Positions 11,248-24,340 are shown, numbered from the stretch's first letter. The stretch: 64,000 nucleotides of DNA from Rhabdophis nuchalis (GCA_039707465.1 CM077647.1:176138663-176202662); one strand, 5' to 3'. A program made the numbers and translations. The notes: a model not told the origin generated them from the sequence alone.

Positions 11248-14200
11248 GTAAGGGTTTTCTTTTCTTTCCATGCAGTTTCCAATCTTAACCAAATCCTCCA
11301 AAACTTTCTTATATAAATGAATATAAAATGCTGGGTTTTATCTAACCCTGTTTGTCTTTCAAATGTATTTGGGTGTGGGAGAAGGAATAGTTTCCTTTAT
11401 ATTACGTTAAAATCTTTCTTGTAAAACGTATGAAACTTTGCTGCAAGAAGTCTTTTAAGGAACATTTAGTGAGATTAAGGTACTTTTTTTTTAAAAAAAA
11501 AAGTCTACATTATCTATTAATATTCAGTTTTGTGTTATGTGAATAGGAAATAAAAGTGATAGCTTGAAAAAAGCTACTATATTGTTGTAGCACACATCTC
11601 TTGCAAATCGTAGAATTACTATGCAAAAAGTATATTTAAATTCTGCACTAATTGTTGAGTGTTTTAGAAAACCTGTCATCTATCTACTTCAGCAAGAGAC
11701 AGAAATGCCTCTTCTTCTTATAGAAATCTTGCCACCTTACAAGAATTGTAGAATTATTTTTCAATGGGTGCATTTAACCTGTTTGCAGCGTAATAACCAA
11801 ATTCTACCAGCACGTCCTCGCCTTGGCCTTTGCTGTGAAGGAGATCAATGAGGACTCCCAGATCTTGCCTAACATCACTCTCGGGTTCCACATCTATGAC
11901 AGTTACAACACCCCAAGGATGACCTATCGCACCACTCTGGACCTGCTTTTCAAATCTCAAGGATTTGTCCCTAACTATAAATGTGATAGCCAGAAGAATC
12001 TCATGGCCATCATAGGAGGGTTAGGTTCGGACACATCATCTTATATGGCGGAAAGTGTAAATGTCTACAAAATTCCACAGGTAGTTTGGACTGGGGATGA
12101 GATAGAAACTTTGACTTCTTTTGTAATGAATGTTACATATTAGATGTTTGCCATGCCTTTCTGCAGGACTTCACTGGAGTCCACTTTGCAATCCTTCTGT
12201 AATTTGACTCCACAATGCAGTGTATTGGCTCAAGGAAATGCAATTTTTTAAAAATCAAAATCTATTTGCATGATCACAGATTACAAAATTAAAATGGAAA
12301 ACACAAATTAGAGCACATACTTACTTAAGCGGGCAGCCATTGTGTTTTGACTGCCAACTGGGAACAGGTGGTACCTCTCCTTGTTTTGTCTTCATTGGGG
12401 TCTGATAAAAATAGTTTCGTATAAAACTCAACTGTTTTTCTGGAATGATTGGATGATTGGTACACTTGGGTCTTTCTGGAGATTGGTATATTTTTTTAAA
12501 AAAACCACTTAGGGAGAACACACTTAAATGTTTCCATTTCTCCAGAATCTCATGGATAGTCTTCATGCTTGAATGTTACTGTATATTCTGCCAGCTACAA
12601 AGAAGAGCAGAAGGTAGTTCAATAAGTCTAGCTCTAAAGTACATAGAATATAGAGTAATAGAGTTGGAAGGGACCTTGAAGGTCTTCTAATCCAACCCTC
12701 TGCTTGAGTGGAGATCTTATAGCATTTCAGATAAATGATTGACCAGTCTCTTTTAGAAAGTCTTCAGTGATGGAGAACCCACAACTTTTGAGGGAAAGCT
12801 CTTCCATTGGTTGATTTAGCAAATTTCTCCCTAGTCCTAGATTGCTTCTCTTCTTAATTGCTTCTAGGTTGCTTCTGTCCAGATTTAACTATATTCCAGG
12901 TGTCCATGAGGATGAACATTCTGGAACTCTAAATCAGGTTGCTAATTTTGGTTCATAATGGTATTCCACAGGTGAGAAAATATTTCATTTTTAGGCTTCA
13001 TTGCTTACATTGCTCATCTTCTATAATCTATGTATAATTGTAGACATTTTCAGTGTAGGGACACCTTCATTCAACTTACATCCAGAAAGCAATCATTTTT
13101 TCCCATATTTTCCCCTTGGTTTTCATGAATAATGGCTCTCCTTTTTTTTTTAGTTTAGTTGACTTATGGCTCTTTTGCCCAAGAAGAGTTCCGGACGACT
13201 AAGCTATCTTCCCTTTATTGCATGGTTCCAAATGAGGACCACCAGTACACTGGAGTTATACAACTTCTTCTTCATTTTGGATGGACGTGGATAGGAGTCT
13301 TCACTCTTGATACTAACAAAGGAGAACGTTTCTTCCAGAAACTGCAGTCATTGCTTTCCCAGAACGGCATCTGCACAGCTTTCTCACAAAATATTCCACA
13401 AATAGTTAATCTGGAAAACGTGTCTGAATTACTTCGGGGAAACTCAATTCTCTGCAATATACTGATAGATCAGAAAGCAAATGCTTTTCTTGTCTATGGA
13501 GAATCATTCACAATTTTGTGGCTCAGAGTTGTTGTGTTTCTGTGTGATCTAGAGGATGAAGAGAGCACCTCATTTAGAAAAGTTTGGATCCTGATGGACC
13601 CAACTGATTTCATCCTGACATCATTTCAAAGGGGTTTCGATCTCCAGGTGTTCCATGGGGCCCTTTCCTTTACAGTGCATTCAAGAGACGTCCAAGGCTT
13701 CAGAGAATTCCTTCAAGTCATCAAGCCTTCAACCCACAAAAATAGATTTTTTCAAGAAGTTTGGGAGCAATTGTTTGACTGTTCTTTTCCAAATGAAGTA
13801 TTTTCTGATCAAACTTGTACTGGAGAAGAGAACTTGGAGAATCTGCCTGCATCTCTGTTTGAGTTGCAGATGACTGGCCAAAGCTACAGTATCTACAATG
13901 CTGTCTATGCAGTGGCACATTCTTTGCATGAAGAAGTGAGTTCACAAATCCAAAAGAGGTTTGAATTTCCAGATCTTCAGCCTTGGAAGGTAATTTAGAT
14001 TTTATTCAATTTTATATCCCGCCCTTCTCCAAAAGGACCCAGGGCGGCGCACAGGAATTTAAAATAACATACAAAAGTAATACAAAATACACATATTTAA
14101 AAACCTATTAAATAACAAAAACCTGCGCTAAAACCAATTAAAATCCCCATTTTAAAACTATGTAATACTAGTCACAGCGGAGGCTATGTTAGGCCGGCTT

Positions 14201-17200
14201 GATGAAACAGGTGTGTTTTTAGACACTGGCAGAAGAGGCGGAGGTCGGTGATGGTACGGAGTTCAGGGGGTAGGTCGTTCCACAGGGCAGGACCCGCCAC
14301 AGAGAAGGCCCTTCCCCTGGGTGTCGCCAGCCGGCATTGTCCGGCCGACGGCACCCGGAGAAGGCCCTCTCTGTGGGAGCGGATCGGCCGGAGTGATGTA
14401 TGGGGCAGGAGATGGTCTCGCATATAACTAGGCCCCGAGCCATGGAGTGCTTTGAAGATGGTCGTCAAGACCTTGAAGCGCACCCGAAAGACCACAGGAA
14501 GCCAGTGCAGCTCGCGCAGGATCGGTGTTATGTGGGAGCATCTAGAGGCTCCCGTAATCACCCGCGCGGCTGCATTCTGCACTAACTGTAGCTTTCGAGT
14601 GCACCTCAAGGGAAGCCCCATGTAGACAGCATTGCAGTAGTCAAGTTGGGATGTCACGAGAGCCTGAGTGTGCGAAGGGCAGCCTGGTCCAGTAAGGGGC
14701 GCAATTGGCGCATCAGGCGTACCTGATGAAACGCCCCCCTGGCCACGGCAACCACATGGTCTTCCATGGACAGCCCGGAATCCAGGAGGACACCCAAATT
14801 GCATGCCCTCTCCATGGGGGCCAGTGTTTCGCCCCCAATGGCCAGAGTTGGAGTAATCTGGCTGAACTGGGGTGCTGGAAACCACAGCCACTCAGTCTTG
14901 GATGGGTTGAGCTTGAGTTTGTTACTACCCATCCAGATCTGTACAGCTTCCAAACACCGGGACATCACCTCAACAGCATCGTTGGGGTGGTCTGGGGTGG
15001 AAATGTACAGCTGAGTATCATCAGCGTACAGATGATATCCCACCCCAAAACCACGGATGATCTCACCCAGCGGCTTCATATATGTGTTGCATACGAGGGG
15101 CCTCGAGGCCGACCTCTGCCCCCCTGCCAACACATATTGCGACCGACTCAAAAGATGCTTTACCTATCTTTTGTTTTAGTGAATAGCCATTCTCATCCAC
15201 TGCTGAGTATGGCTTGTTTTGACCTATGCTCACAGATCAATAGAAATATTGAGGGAACCAAACTGGAGGAGATTCTAAGGTTACGGAATACAAGAAGATG
15301 AAAATAAACAATACTTTTGCAAATCTCAGTCTTGTCAATGAAGTCATCCTTGGGACCTTAAATAACCATTTAATTCCCATATAGAATTGGCCTGTCTTGT
15401 AAATTTATCCAGCCCAGTTGCAAGAAAAAAATAATGAAGAAGGGTCTGAAAGCAGTGTTTCTTTTCTTTGCGCCCAAAAATGTGGAAATTCCTTTTTTTC
15501 TGATTAGTATTTTGCAATTTAGTCAAGACAAGGTTGTTAGACTATGAACTCAGAGGCAATGACAACTGGGTTTTTTAATCAGTAGAGGTGCACCATTAGT
15601 TTTTCATTCAGTTGTTGTTTCATGAGAAGTCTCAGGTAATAGTATCTCTGCTGGGCCCTTTTGACCAGTGCTGCAATGTGAGTGCCTCAGGTCAGGTCCT
15701 CTTTTAGGTTAACACCCAGAAACTTAAAACTTCATGAAGTGATTTAGGTTTTCAGACTTAAATCAAACTACCAGGAAAATTGTTGAGCTTGTTGCTTTGA
15801 AATGCTTGTCATCGTTTACTAATATAGACAAGTTGAGTTCCAAACCTCATTTATTGATCTTTCAACGTGGGTTGACATTTTCTTCTACTATAGTTCAAGT
15901 TAAGAAGACATTTTTTTCTTTTTCATTCACTACATGAGCCATGGTGGCGCAGTGGTTAGAGTGTAGTACTGCAGGCTACTTCCGTTGACTGCCAGCTGCC
16001 GACAATTTGGTAGTTCAAATCTCACCAACCTCAAGGTTGACTCAGTCTTCCATCCTTCCAAGGTGGGTGAGGACCCAGATTGTTGAGGGCAATAGGCTAA
16101 CTTGGTAAACTGCTTAAAGAGGGCAGCAAAGCACTATAAAGTGGTAGTCCAGAATGCAGCCGCGCGGGTAGTCACGGGAGCCGCAAGGCATTCCCATATA
16201 ACACCACTCCTGCGTGAGCTGCACTGGCTACCTGTGGCCTTTCGAGTGTGCTTCAAGGTGTTGACTACCATCTTTAAAGCGCTCCATGGCTCGCGGCCTA
16301 GCTATATGCGAGACTGCCTCTTGCCCCATACTTCCCTTCGACCGATACGCTCCCACAGAGAGGGCCTTCTCCGGGTGCCGTCGGCTGGGCAATGCCGGTT
16401 GGCGGGATAGAAATTTTAAAAATAAAATAAAAATAAATAAATATAAGTCTAAGTGCTATTGCTATTTCCTGGAAAGTAAAATAAAGGGGATTTTTAATCC
16501 ATTTATTTCTAATACTTTTTCTTTTGGACTCCCCTTTTCTTATAATTCTTCACACAGCTGCACAAATTCCTTCAACGGATTTCTTTTAACAATTCAGCTG
16601 GTGAAAGAGTCTTTTTTAAAGACAAAAGGGAAGGCCAAGGTGGTTTTGACATTGTCAACATGATCACTTTTCCGAACAGATCTTTTCAGAGAGTTAAAGT
16701 TGGAGAGTTAAGGTCCAATGCTCCCGAAGGAAAAGAACTCATCATTGAGAGGAAAACAATCCTTTGGCACCCTGGATTTAACCAGGTAGGTAATCATGAT
16801 TATGCAAAACCTGCATGAATTGTATCTTGATCCATTATGATCTGTTGATTGTTGTCTGTTAAAACATAACATAACTTTTTAGTGAAGGTTGTAGAGAGTG
16901 TGGTGGCCCAACAGTTTCCGCGACACCTGGAGGAAATTGATTATCTAGACCTGCGCCAGTCCGGCTTCTGACCCGGTCACAGCACCGAGACGGCATTGGT
17001 CCCGTAGGTTGATGATCTCTGGCGGGATAGAGGAGTAGTTAAGTTACAGTCATACAATCATAAGTGGGAGGAGATGGGTGATAGGAAAACGATGAGAAGA
17101 CTAATAGTAGTGCACACTTAATAAATAGTTTGGCAGTGTTGAGGGAATTATTTGTTTAGCAGAGTGATAGCATTCAGGAAAAAAACTGTTCTTGTGTCTA

Positions 17201-20200
17201 GTTGTTATGGTTTGCAGTGCTCTATAGCATAGTTTTGAGGGTAGGAGTTGAAACAGATTATGTTCAGGATGCAAGGGGTCGGTAAATATTTTCATGGCCC
17301 TCTTTTTGACTCGTGCAGTGTACAGATCCTCAATGGTAGGCAGGTTGGTTTTTTCTGCAGTTCTGATTATCCTCTGAAGTCCATCTCTGTCTTGTTGGGT
17401 TGCAGAACCAAACCAGTTATGGAGGTGCAGATGACAGACTCAATCATTCCTCTGTAGAACTGTAAACGCAGCTCCTTGGCCAGTTTGAGGTTCCTGAGTT
17501 GGCACAGAAAGAACATTCTTTGTTGTACTTTTTTGTTGACATTTTTAGTTTTTTTTTAGTTTTAGTTTTATTCAAATTTATACCCCGCACCTTCTCCAAA
17601 AAGGACCCAGGGCGGTGCACAGGAAATTTAAAAAACATAACAAATATCCCAAAAGTACAAAATTTTAAAAAGCAATTAAATCATACCCTGTGCTAAAATA
17701 GTATAAAATCCCCCAAATTAAAATCTATCTAAAAACAGTCAAAATGGGAGGTTATGCTAGGCCGGCTTGTTGGAAAAGGTGCGTCTTAAGATGCTGGCGG
17801 AAGAGGCGGAGGTCTGAGATGGTACGTAGTTCGGGGGATAAGTCGTTCCAGAGGGTAGGGCCCGCCACAGAGAAGGCCCTTCCCCTGGGTGTCGCCAACC
17901 GGCATTGCCCGGCCGATGGCACCCGGAGAAGGCCCTCTCTGTGGGAGCGGATTGGACGAAGGGATGTATGGGGCAGAAGACGGTCTCGCATATAATTAGG
18001 CCCCGAGCCAGTTATATGCGAGATGTTAGGTGTCCATTTTAGGTCTTGAGATATGGTAGAACTTAGAAATTTGAAGGTCTCTACTGTTGATACTGTGTTG
18101 TCTAGTACTGTAAGAGGTGGTAGTATGGGAGGGTTTCTCCTAAAGTCTACCACCATTTCTACAGTTTGAATGTGTTCAGTTCCAGATTGTTTCCATCACA
18201 CCACGAGGCTAGTTGTTTAACCTGCCATCTGTATGCAGATTTATCGTTGTCTCGAATGAGACTGACCACTGAAGACCACTGACTCACTATCCAAATCTGA
18301 TTTCTGTTGTTCAAGGTGGGGGGGAGGCATGTTCTGTACAAAGGTTCATTTACCAAATCGACAAACTGGTATTATGATTTTAATATTGCCATCATGCCAA
18401 TTTATTTACTTGCTCTGCTTCTCTTCAAGTAGATCCTCCTACACCTCCTTGCAATTTCAATGCACAACCTTTTTAATGCACAGTGTACATGCATCCAAGT
18501 TGATAAGATTCAGCAGTGTTGAGGAAGTAAAATATTATCTGCCTCCATAAAAGAAAAGAAAAAATCAGAAACTATTTTAAAGATCTACCTTTTCAAAACC
18601 TTTTATGTTTTATCACCAGGTTCTTCCACTTTCTCGGTGCAATGATCATTGTTTCCCTGGATATTGGAAGAAAGGAGATGAAGAAAAAAAATTCTGTTGC
18701 TATGACTGTGTTCGATGTCCAGAAGGGAAGATTTCAGATCAAAGGGGTAGGTTAGACATTCCAGGAAGCTTTCATCAGATATGCTTAAGCAAATTGTAAC
18801 ACATTTAGAATGTACAGTATTTGTAACTATTATTTATTTATTTTATTTTATTAAATTTATACCCCGCCCTTCTCCTTGTTAGGACCCAGGGCGGCGCACA
18901 GGCATTATTAAAACCACAAAAATACAATAAATATCAATTTAAAATATATTAAATTAGTTAACCCGTGCTAAAACCCATGTTAAAAACCTTCCCAAATTAT
19001 AATTTATTTTTAAAAAGTCAGAAACGGGGGGCTATCCTAGGCCGGCTTGTTGAAATAAATACATCTTCAGACGTTGGCGGAAGAGGCGGAGGTCCGAGAT
19101 AGTGCGAAGGTCGGGGGTAGGTCGTTCCAGAGGGCCGGGCCCACCACAGAGAAGGCCCTTCCCCTGGGTATCGCCAACCGGCATTGCCCCGCCGACGGCA
19201 TCCGGAGAAGGCCCTCTCTGTGGGAGCGGATCGGACGAAGGGATGTATGGGGCAGGAGGCGGTCTCGTATATAGCTAGGCCCCGAGCCATGGAGCAATTT
19301 AAAGATGGTTGTCAACACCTTGAAGCGCACTCGAAAGGCCACAGGCAGCCAGTGCAGCTCGCGCAGGAGAGGTGTTACGTGGGTTTGCCTTGAGGCACCC
19401 ATAATCACCCGCGCGGCCGCATTCTGTACTAACTGTAGCTTTCGAGTGCACCTCAAGGGGAGCCCCATGTAGAGAGCGTTGCAGTAATCCAGCCGGGATG
19501 TCACAAGCGCTTGAGTGACTGTGCGAAGGGCTCCCCGGTCCAGTAAGGGGCGCAACTGGCATATCAGGCGTACCTGATAGAACGCCCCCCTGGCCACGGC
19601 CGCCACATGGTCCTCCATGGACAGCCGGGAATCCAGGAGGACACCCAAGTTGCGCGCCCTCTCCACGGGGGCCAGTTGTTCGCCCCCAATGGCCAGTGTT
19701 GGACTTAACTGGCTGAACCGGGGTGCCGGAAATCACAGCCACTCGGTCTTGGACGGGTTGAGTTTGAGTTTGTTACTACCCATCCAGATCCGTACGGCCT
19801 CTAGACACCGGGACAGCACTTTGACGGCATCGTTGGGGTAGTTTGGGGTGGATATGTACAACTGAGTGTCATCAGCGTACAGATGGTATTCCACCCCAAA
19901 ACCACGGATGATCTCGCCCAGCGGCTTCATATAGGTGTTGAACAGAAGGGGAGAGAGGACCGACCCCTGAGGGACCCCACATATAAGGGGCCTCGGGGAC
20001 GACCTCTGCCCTCCTGTCAACACCCATTGCGACCGACCAGAGAGGTAGGATGAGAACCACCGTAGAACGGTGCCTCCCAGCCCCAACCCCCCCAATCGGT
20101 GCAATAAGATACCATGGTCGATGGTATCAAAAGCCGCTGAGAGGTCTAATAGGACAAGGATAGAGGAACAACCTCTATCCCGTGCCCTCCAGAGATCATC

Positions 20201-21208
20201 AACCAACGCGACCAATGCCGTCTCGGTGCTGTGACCGGGCCGGAAGCCGGACTGGCGCGGGTCTAGATAATCAACTTCCTCCAGATGTCGGGGAAACAGT
20301 TGAGCCACCACACTCTCAACAACCTTCACTAAAAAGTGAAGGTTGGAGACGGGACGATAGTTCTCTAATAAAGCTGGGTCCAGGGATGGCTTCTTGAGGA
20401 GGGGCCTCACCACCGCCTCTTTCAAAACGGTGGGCAAGTACCCCTCACTCAGAGATGAATCACAATGCCCTGGAGCCAGCCTCATGTCACCTCCCAGGAT
20501 GCCAGTACAAGCCAGGAGGGGCACGGGTCCAATAAACATGTGGTGGCTCTAAGGTTCCTCCGAAACCTGTCCATATCCTCGGTAGTAACAAAGTCGAACT
20601 CCTCCCAAGGTGTTATCTCAAGACCAGCACCGGACGCCCCGACTGGGCCACTAGTGGAGGGCAACTCGTTCCGAATCTGAGTGATTTTGTCCTGCAGAAA
20701 TACTCCAAATTCCTCTGCTCGACCCTGCAGAGGGGCTTCCCGCGGCCTCAAATGAAGGAGGGAGCGGGTCACCCCAAACAGGGCGGCAGGGCGGTTTTCC
20801 GCGGACGCGATAAGGGTGGCACAATACTCACGTTTGGCCACTCTTAGCGCCACTAAGTAAGTCCTAATATGGTCTCTCACTAGTGTTCGGTCAGCTTCGG
20901 ATCGAGAAGATCTCCACCTACTCTCTAGGCGTCTCTTGCGGCGTTTCATACTATATTTATGTATACTGCAGGGCAAATATTCATTTCTTTACCTGTGGAT
21001 CAAACTCAATTTGCCATTGAGATGCCTAGAGGTTCTGTTTCTTATACAAATGCAAAGTGTATATGAATTGAGCCATAGAATTTATATGATGGCATGATCT
21101 GTACCTATAATTATCCATATATATAAAGATGAATTTTCATCTTCATTTGTATTAGTTATTCTTCTCCCTAAGACTCAGTTAACAAACTATTATTTTTGTA
21201 AACTCAGA

Positions 21209-21239
<31 letters not shown>

Positions 21240-23758
21240 TTTAATTTTATATCCCGCTCTCTCCCCCCAAAGGGACTCGAGGCGGGGCACAGGCAATTAA
21301 AAATACAGATAAAACCACAGACAGAATACAAAATTAAAAATGAATTAAATTAGTCCTGCGCTAAAAACCCATAAACTAAACTAAAACTACCCCTAAAACC
21401 CCTAACCTTAGAAGAGACTACCCAAGGCCAGCCAGACGAAAAAGATGTGTCTTTAATTTTAAACGGAAGGAGCGGAGGTCCGTAGTTGTCCTAATATCGG
21501 GGGGAAGGTCGTTCCAGAGGACTGGGCCCGCCACAGAGAAGGCCTTTCCCCTGGGCGTCGCCCGCTGACAAAGTCTAGTGGACGGCACCCGGAGAAGTCC
21601 CTCTCTGTGGGAGCGAATCGGCCGTGAAGATGTATGGGGCAGGATCCGATCCCGCAGATAGCTAGGTCCCGAGCCATGGAGCGTATATATTCAGTATCTT
21701 GGTTTCTCCTATGTTATAAAGCCATCTTCATAACTTGTGAACTTATGAATCTACTTGTGGAGTTACTCATTATATGTAAAGCTTTGGAAAGTGCAAAATG
21801 GGTCCATTTTTTTTTTTTGCAAAAATTGGGGCGTGTAGAAATTTTGGGAGGATTGTAGAGTGCTGGGGAGGGCAAAAATGAATGAAAATGCCCAAATTTT
21901 ACAAAAATGTTGTTTTATAATTTATATAACCGTGCCTATCTCCTCGAAGGGACTCAGGGCGGTGCACAGGAAATTAAAATCGGAAGTACAAAACATAACA
22001 ATAGACAAAAATATCATAAATAGGACTACAGACTAAAATCTAATTAAATTTAAAGTACCCTGTGCCAAAAGATTCCCTAAAACCTACCAACCCCTTAAAA
22101 TCCAATTAAAACAATTTAAAACTCAGTCTACAAAAGTGGTTACGGGGACTAAGGCCGGCCGGCTAGATGGAAAAGATGTGTCTTCAAATGTTGGCGGAAG
22201 GAGTGGAGGTCCATGATGGTCCTAAGTTCGGGGGATAGGTCATTCCAGAGGGCTGGGCCCGCCACAGAGAATGCCCTTCCCCTGGGAGTCGCCAGCCGGC
22301 ATTGCCCGGCGGACGGCATCTGGAGAAGTCCCGCTCTTTGGGAGCGAATCTGATGAAGGGATGTGTGAGGTAAGATACGGTCCCGCAAATAACTAGGCCC
22401 CATGCCATGGAGCGTTTTAAATTTAAAATGGGGGTCTTTTGCCTCCCAAGCCCCCAGGAGCACTCTACAGGCCTCCCAAACCATCTGACACATCAATTTT
22501 TGTGAAAAACGGGATGTGTGGGGCAGGGTTTCGGATGCCAAAAATGCTGCATTCAGTGTATAAGACGCACCCATATTTTCATCCTCTTTGATGGGGGGAG
22601 TTATGTCTTCTACTCCAAAAATATGGTAATTTTCAAAAATTTTAGAAGTACTGCATTTTAAGAGTAGTAGCACTTTGTTTTATGCCAGTCTTAAATGATA
22701 CAATAGAAGTAAAATAGTGTTTATATAGAAACACAATTGAACGGATAACTGTTGGACACAACTCAAAAAGAATAGCGTTTGGCTTCCACTCTGAAATAAA
22801 ATTAAAAAACTAGGGAATGCATTGATGACAAATTCCTTGACTTCCCTTCCCTCCCCCAGATATGGATGACTGTTTTGAATGTTCAGAAGATCGCTATCCA
22901 AATGAGGAGAAGATAGAATGCATTGTGAAACCGGTGGTCTTTCTAAATATTGAACAAACCTTAGGAATTGGGTTTGTCTCAACTACTCTTTCTTTTTTCT
23001 TCCTCACAATGTGGGTACTTGGGACTTTTATTAAGTACAGAGATACTCCCATTGTCAAAGCCAACAACCGGTCCCTCACCTACACCCTGCTTGTTTCTCT
23101 TCTGCTCTGTTTTCTCTCCTCTTTGTTCTTCCTCAGTCAACCGGGCAAAGTGACCTGCCTTCTCCTGCAACCAACTTTCGGCATCACCTTCTCAGTGGCC
23201 ATTTCTAGTGTACTGGCCAAAACTATCACTGTGGTTGTGGCTTTCATGGCCACTAAACCAGGATCTCAAATGAGGAAATGGGTGGGGAAAAGATTGGCCT
23301 TTTCTATTGTCCTCTCATGCTCTCTCTTACAAGTCTGTATTTGTATTATTTGGTTGTCGACATCTCCCCCATTCCCTGAGTTGGACATGAAATCAGAGCT
23401 CAAAGAAATGATTTTACAATGCAATGAAGGGTCAGCTTTCTTCTTCTACTGTGTCTTGGGCTACATGGGTATCTTAGCCATTGCCAGCTTTATTGTGGCT
23501 TTCCTTGCCCGTAAATTACCTGACAGCTTTAACGAAGCCAAGTTCATCACCTTCAGCATGTTGGCCTTTTGCAGTGTGTGGATCGCCTTCTTTCCAGCCT
23601 ATCTGAGCACAAAAGGAAAAGCCATGGTAGCTGTGGAGGTCTTCTCCATCTTGTCTTCCAGTGCTGCATTACTGGGATGCATATTCTTGCCAAAATGCTA
23701 TATCATTGTTTTCAGGCCTCAGCTAAACCACAGGGAGCAACTAATAAAGAGGACTTAG
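11048..23758 (+). CDS. V2R vomeronasal receptor gene B (complete, six exons)
   Basis: Class C GPCR of the vomeronasal type-2 family. Exons: 11048-11247, 11789-12080, 13159-13989, 16558-16785, 18620-18746, 22860-23758. The sum is 2577 nt or 858 residues plus stop, the usual V2R length. Every intron has GT/AG ends and phases are 2, 0, 0, 0 and 1. Order: signal peptide ([18 protein letters not shown]), flytrap ligand-binding domain (exons 1-4), nine-cysteine domain (exon 5 and start of 6), seven helices (exon 6, with KANNRSLTY and [15 protein letters not shown]). Exon 3 is 33 nt shorter than in C and D and clearly diverged, lacking their basic segment before LQPW. Introns carry CR1, L2, SINE and Snake1 insertions; intron 5 is 4.1 kb against about 0.13 kb in C and D. 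No disabling mutation seen. Confidence 0.95.
11789..12080 (+). CDS. Gene B exon 2
   Basis: 292 nt between TTTGCAG and GTAGTT. Encodes [55 protein letters not shown] and ends KIPQ. Confidence 0.93.
12640..12950 (-). mobile_element. CR1 LINE 3' UTR fragment in gene B intron 2
   Basis: Contains the CR1 end in antisense: AGAGTTGGAAGGGACCTTG, TCTAATCCAACCCTC, CACAACTTTTGAGGG, AATTTCTCCCTAGTCCTAG. No coding left. The rest of intron 2 (12081-12639, 12951-13158) shows nothing recognised. Confidence 0.75.
13159..13989 (+). CDS. Gene B exon 3 (main flytrap exon)
   Basis: 831 nt, phase 0 to 0, after acceptor GTTTAG. Starts [11 protein letters not shown], contains [40 protein letters not shown] and [18 protein letters not shown], and ends LQPWK before GTAATT. 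An L2 inserted only a few bases after the donor. Confidence 0.94.
13995..15150 (-). mobile_element. L2 LINE 3' part in gene B intron 3
   Basis: Antisense to the gene. Minus frames give [10 protein letters not shown] (the RT active-site YADD box), [33 protein letters not shown] and the [14 protein letters not shown] end. A frameshift lies near 14660. The 3' tail starts 5-6 bp after the exon 3 donor. Confidence 0.87.
15937..16475 (+). mobile_element. tRNA-derived SINE, split by an L2 fragment
   Basis: Box-A-like GTGGCGCAGTGGTTAGAG and box-B-like GTAGTTCAAATCTC at the head. The body runs to GTGGTA at 16146 and resumes at about 16441 with TATAAGTCTAAGTGCTATTG, the expected tail. The L2 piece 16147-16440 sits between. 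Confidence 0.7.
16147..16440 (+). mobile_element. L2 fragment with internal deletion, inserted in a SINE
   Basis: Sense L2 reading [20 protein letters not shown] to [10 protein letters not shown], then a jump straight to an A-rich (AATA) tail. The stretch coding for the C-terminus and the 3' UTR box is missing. Confidence 0.75.
16558..16785 (+). CDS. Gene B exon 4
   Basis: 228 nt between CACACAG and [55 protein letters not shown]. Confidence 0.93.
16884..17035 (+). mobile_element. L2 RT fragment
   Basis: Sense match to the L2 segment [24 protein letters not shown], as in the element at 18830-20955, with in-frame stops. Confidence 0.7.
17036..17545 (-). mobile_element. CR1-L3 (Snake1-type) LINE fragment
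   Basis: Same 3' UTR sequence as at 8500-9035 (GTGGGAGGAGATGGGTGATA, GAGGGAATTATTTGTTTAGC, CCTCTTTTTGACTCGTGCA), antisense, without the microsatellite end. Confidence 0.72.
17546..18012 (-). mobile_element. L2 3' end
   Basis: 3' UTR and C-terminus of L2 on the minus strand ([22 protein letters not shown]), ending abruptly at the GCCCCGAGCCA segment where CR1-L3 sequence begins. Confidence 0.8.
18013..18335 (-). mobile_element. CR1-L3 RT fragment
   Basis: Minus frames read [27 protein letters not shown] and [20 protein letters not shown], the mid-RT region of this LINE group, with stops. Confidence 0.6.
18620..18746 (+). CDS. Gene B exon 5 (cysteine-rich domain)
   Basis: 127 nt, [18 protein letters not shown] then [18 protein letters not shown], six cysteines, phase 1 before GTAGGT. 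Confidence 0.93.
18830..20955 (-). mobile_element. L2 LINE, RT to 3' end, in gene B intron 5
   Basis: Long 5'-truncated copy. Minus frames: [20 protein letters not shown] linker, [69 protein letters not shown] and the C-terminal domain to [13 protein letters not shown], with a few frameshifts. No endonuclease region. The 3' tail with the GGGCGGCGCACAGG box lies at 18835-18905. Confidence 0.9.
21225..21690 (-). mobile_element. L2 3' end (diverged subfamily)
   Basis: (ATA)n at the tail, then TCCCGCTCTCTCCCC and the antisense C-terminus ([20 protein letters not shown] in one frame). Confidence 0.75.
21905..22430 (-). mobile_element. L2 3' end (diverged)
   Basis: Antisense 3' UTR plus C-terminus reading [21 protein letters not shown] and [18 protein letters not shown]. 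Upstream 22431-22660 holds another unassigned repeat (GTATAAGACGCACCC). Confidence 0.75.
22860..23758 (+). CDS. Gene B exon 6 (seven-helix domain)
   Basis: 899 nt after CCCCCAG, opening [15 protein letters not shown], seven helices, tail [10 protein letters not shown] and TAG at 23756-23758. About 30 bp after the stop an L2 fragment begins, so the native 3' UTR is displaced. Confidence 0.95.
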
Positions 23759-23779
23759 TACATCAGTTAATTGTGACAG

Positions 23780-24180
23780 CCATGGCCAGGGGGGCGTTTT
23801 ACCAGGTCCGCCTGGTCCGCCAATTGCACCCCTTACTTGACCAGGATGCCCTCCGCTCAGTCACTCAAGCACTCATGACTTCCCGTCTGAACTACTGCAA
23901 CGCTCTCTACATGGGGCTCCCCTTGAGATGCACTCGGAGGTTGCAGTTGGTTCAGAATGCAGCCGCGCGGGTGGTTATGGGAGCATCAAGGCCATCCCAT
24001 GTAACACCTCTCCTGCGCGAGCTGCATTGGCTACCTGTGACCTTTCGGGTGCGTTACAAGGTTTTGATGACCATCTTCAAGGTGCTCCATGGCTCGGGGC
24101 CTAGCAACTTACGAGACTGTCTGCTGCCCCATACGTCCCTACGACTGATCCGCTCCCACAGAGAGGGTCTTCTCTCGGTA
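23780..24180 (+). mobile_element. L2 fragment just after gene B
   Basis: Sense L2: [58 protein letters not shown], ending in the [10 protein letters not shown] segment. It reads through in the gene B frame region but is not part of the receptor. Confidence 0.8.
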
Positions 24181-24340
24181 TAATTATTTATTATTATTTT
24201 TCACATTTATAACCCACACCCATCTCACCACAAAGGGACTCAGGGCAGCGAACAGAGATTTAAAATCAATTATACATAAATACAAAATATTATTAAATAA
24301 TAACTAAATTAAATCAATACCCTGCTTAAAATAAGTTTAA
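24181..24340 (-). mobile_element. L2 3' UTR fragment
   Basis: AT tail then CCACAAAGGGACTCAGGGC, the 3' UTR box in antisense, abutting the previous L2 in opposite orientation. Confidence 0.6.

Noticed and set aside
15937..16050. Functional tRNA gene
   Set aside because: Box A- and B-like words are present, but the sequence continues as a SINE body with no cloverleaf 3' half. The same applies at 36497 and 42625.
23569..24183. Open frame crossing the end of gene B into downstream sequence
   Set aside because: It joins an off-frame reading of exon 6 with an L2 fragment. The receptor frame ends at TAG 23756-23758.
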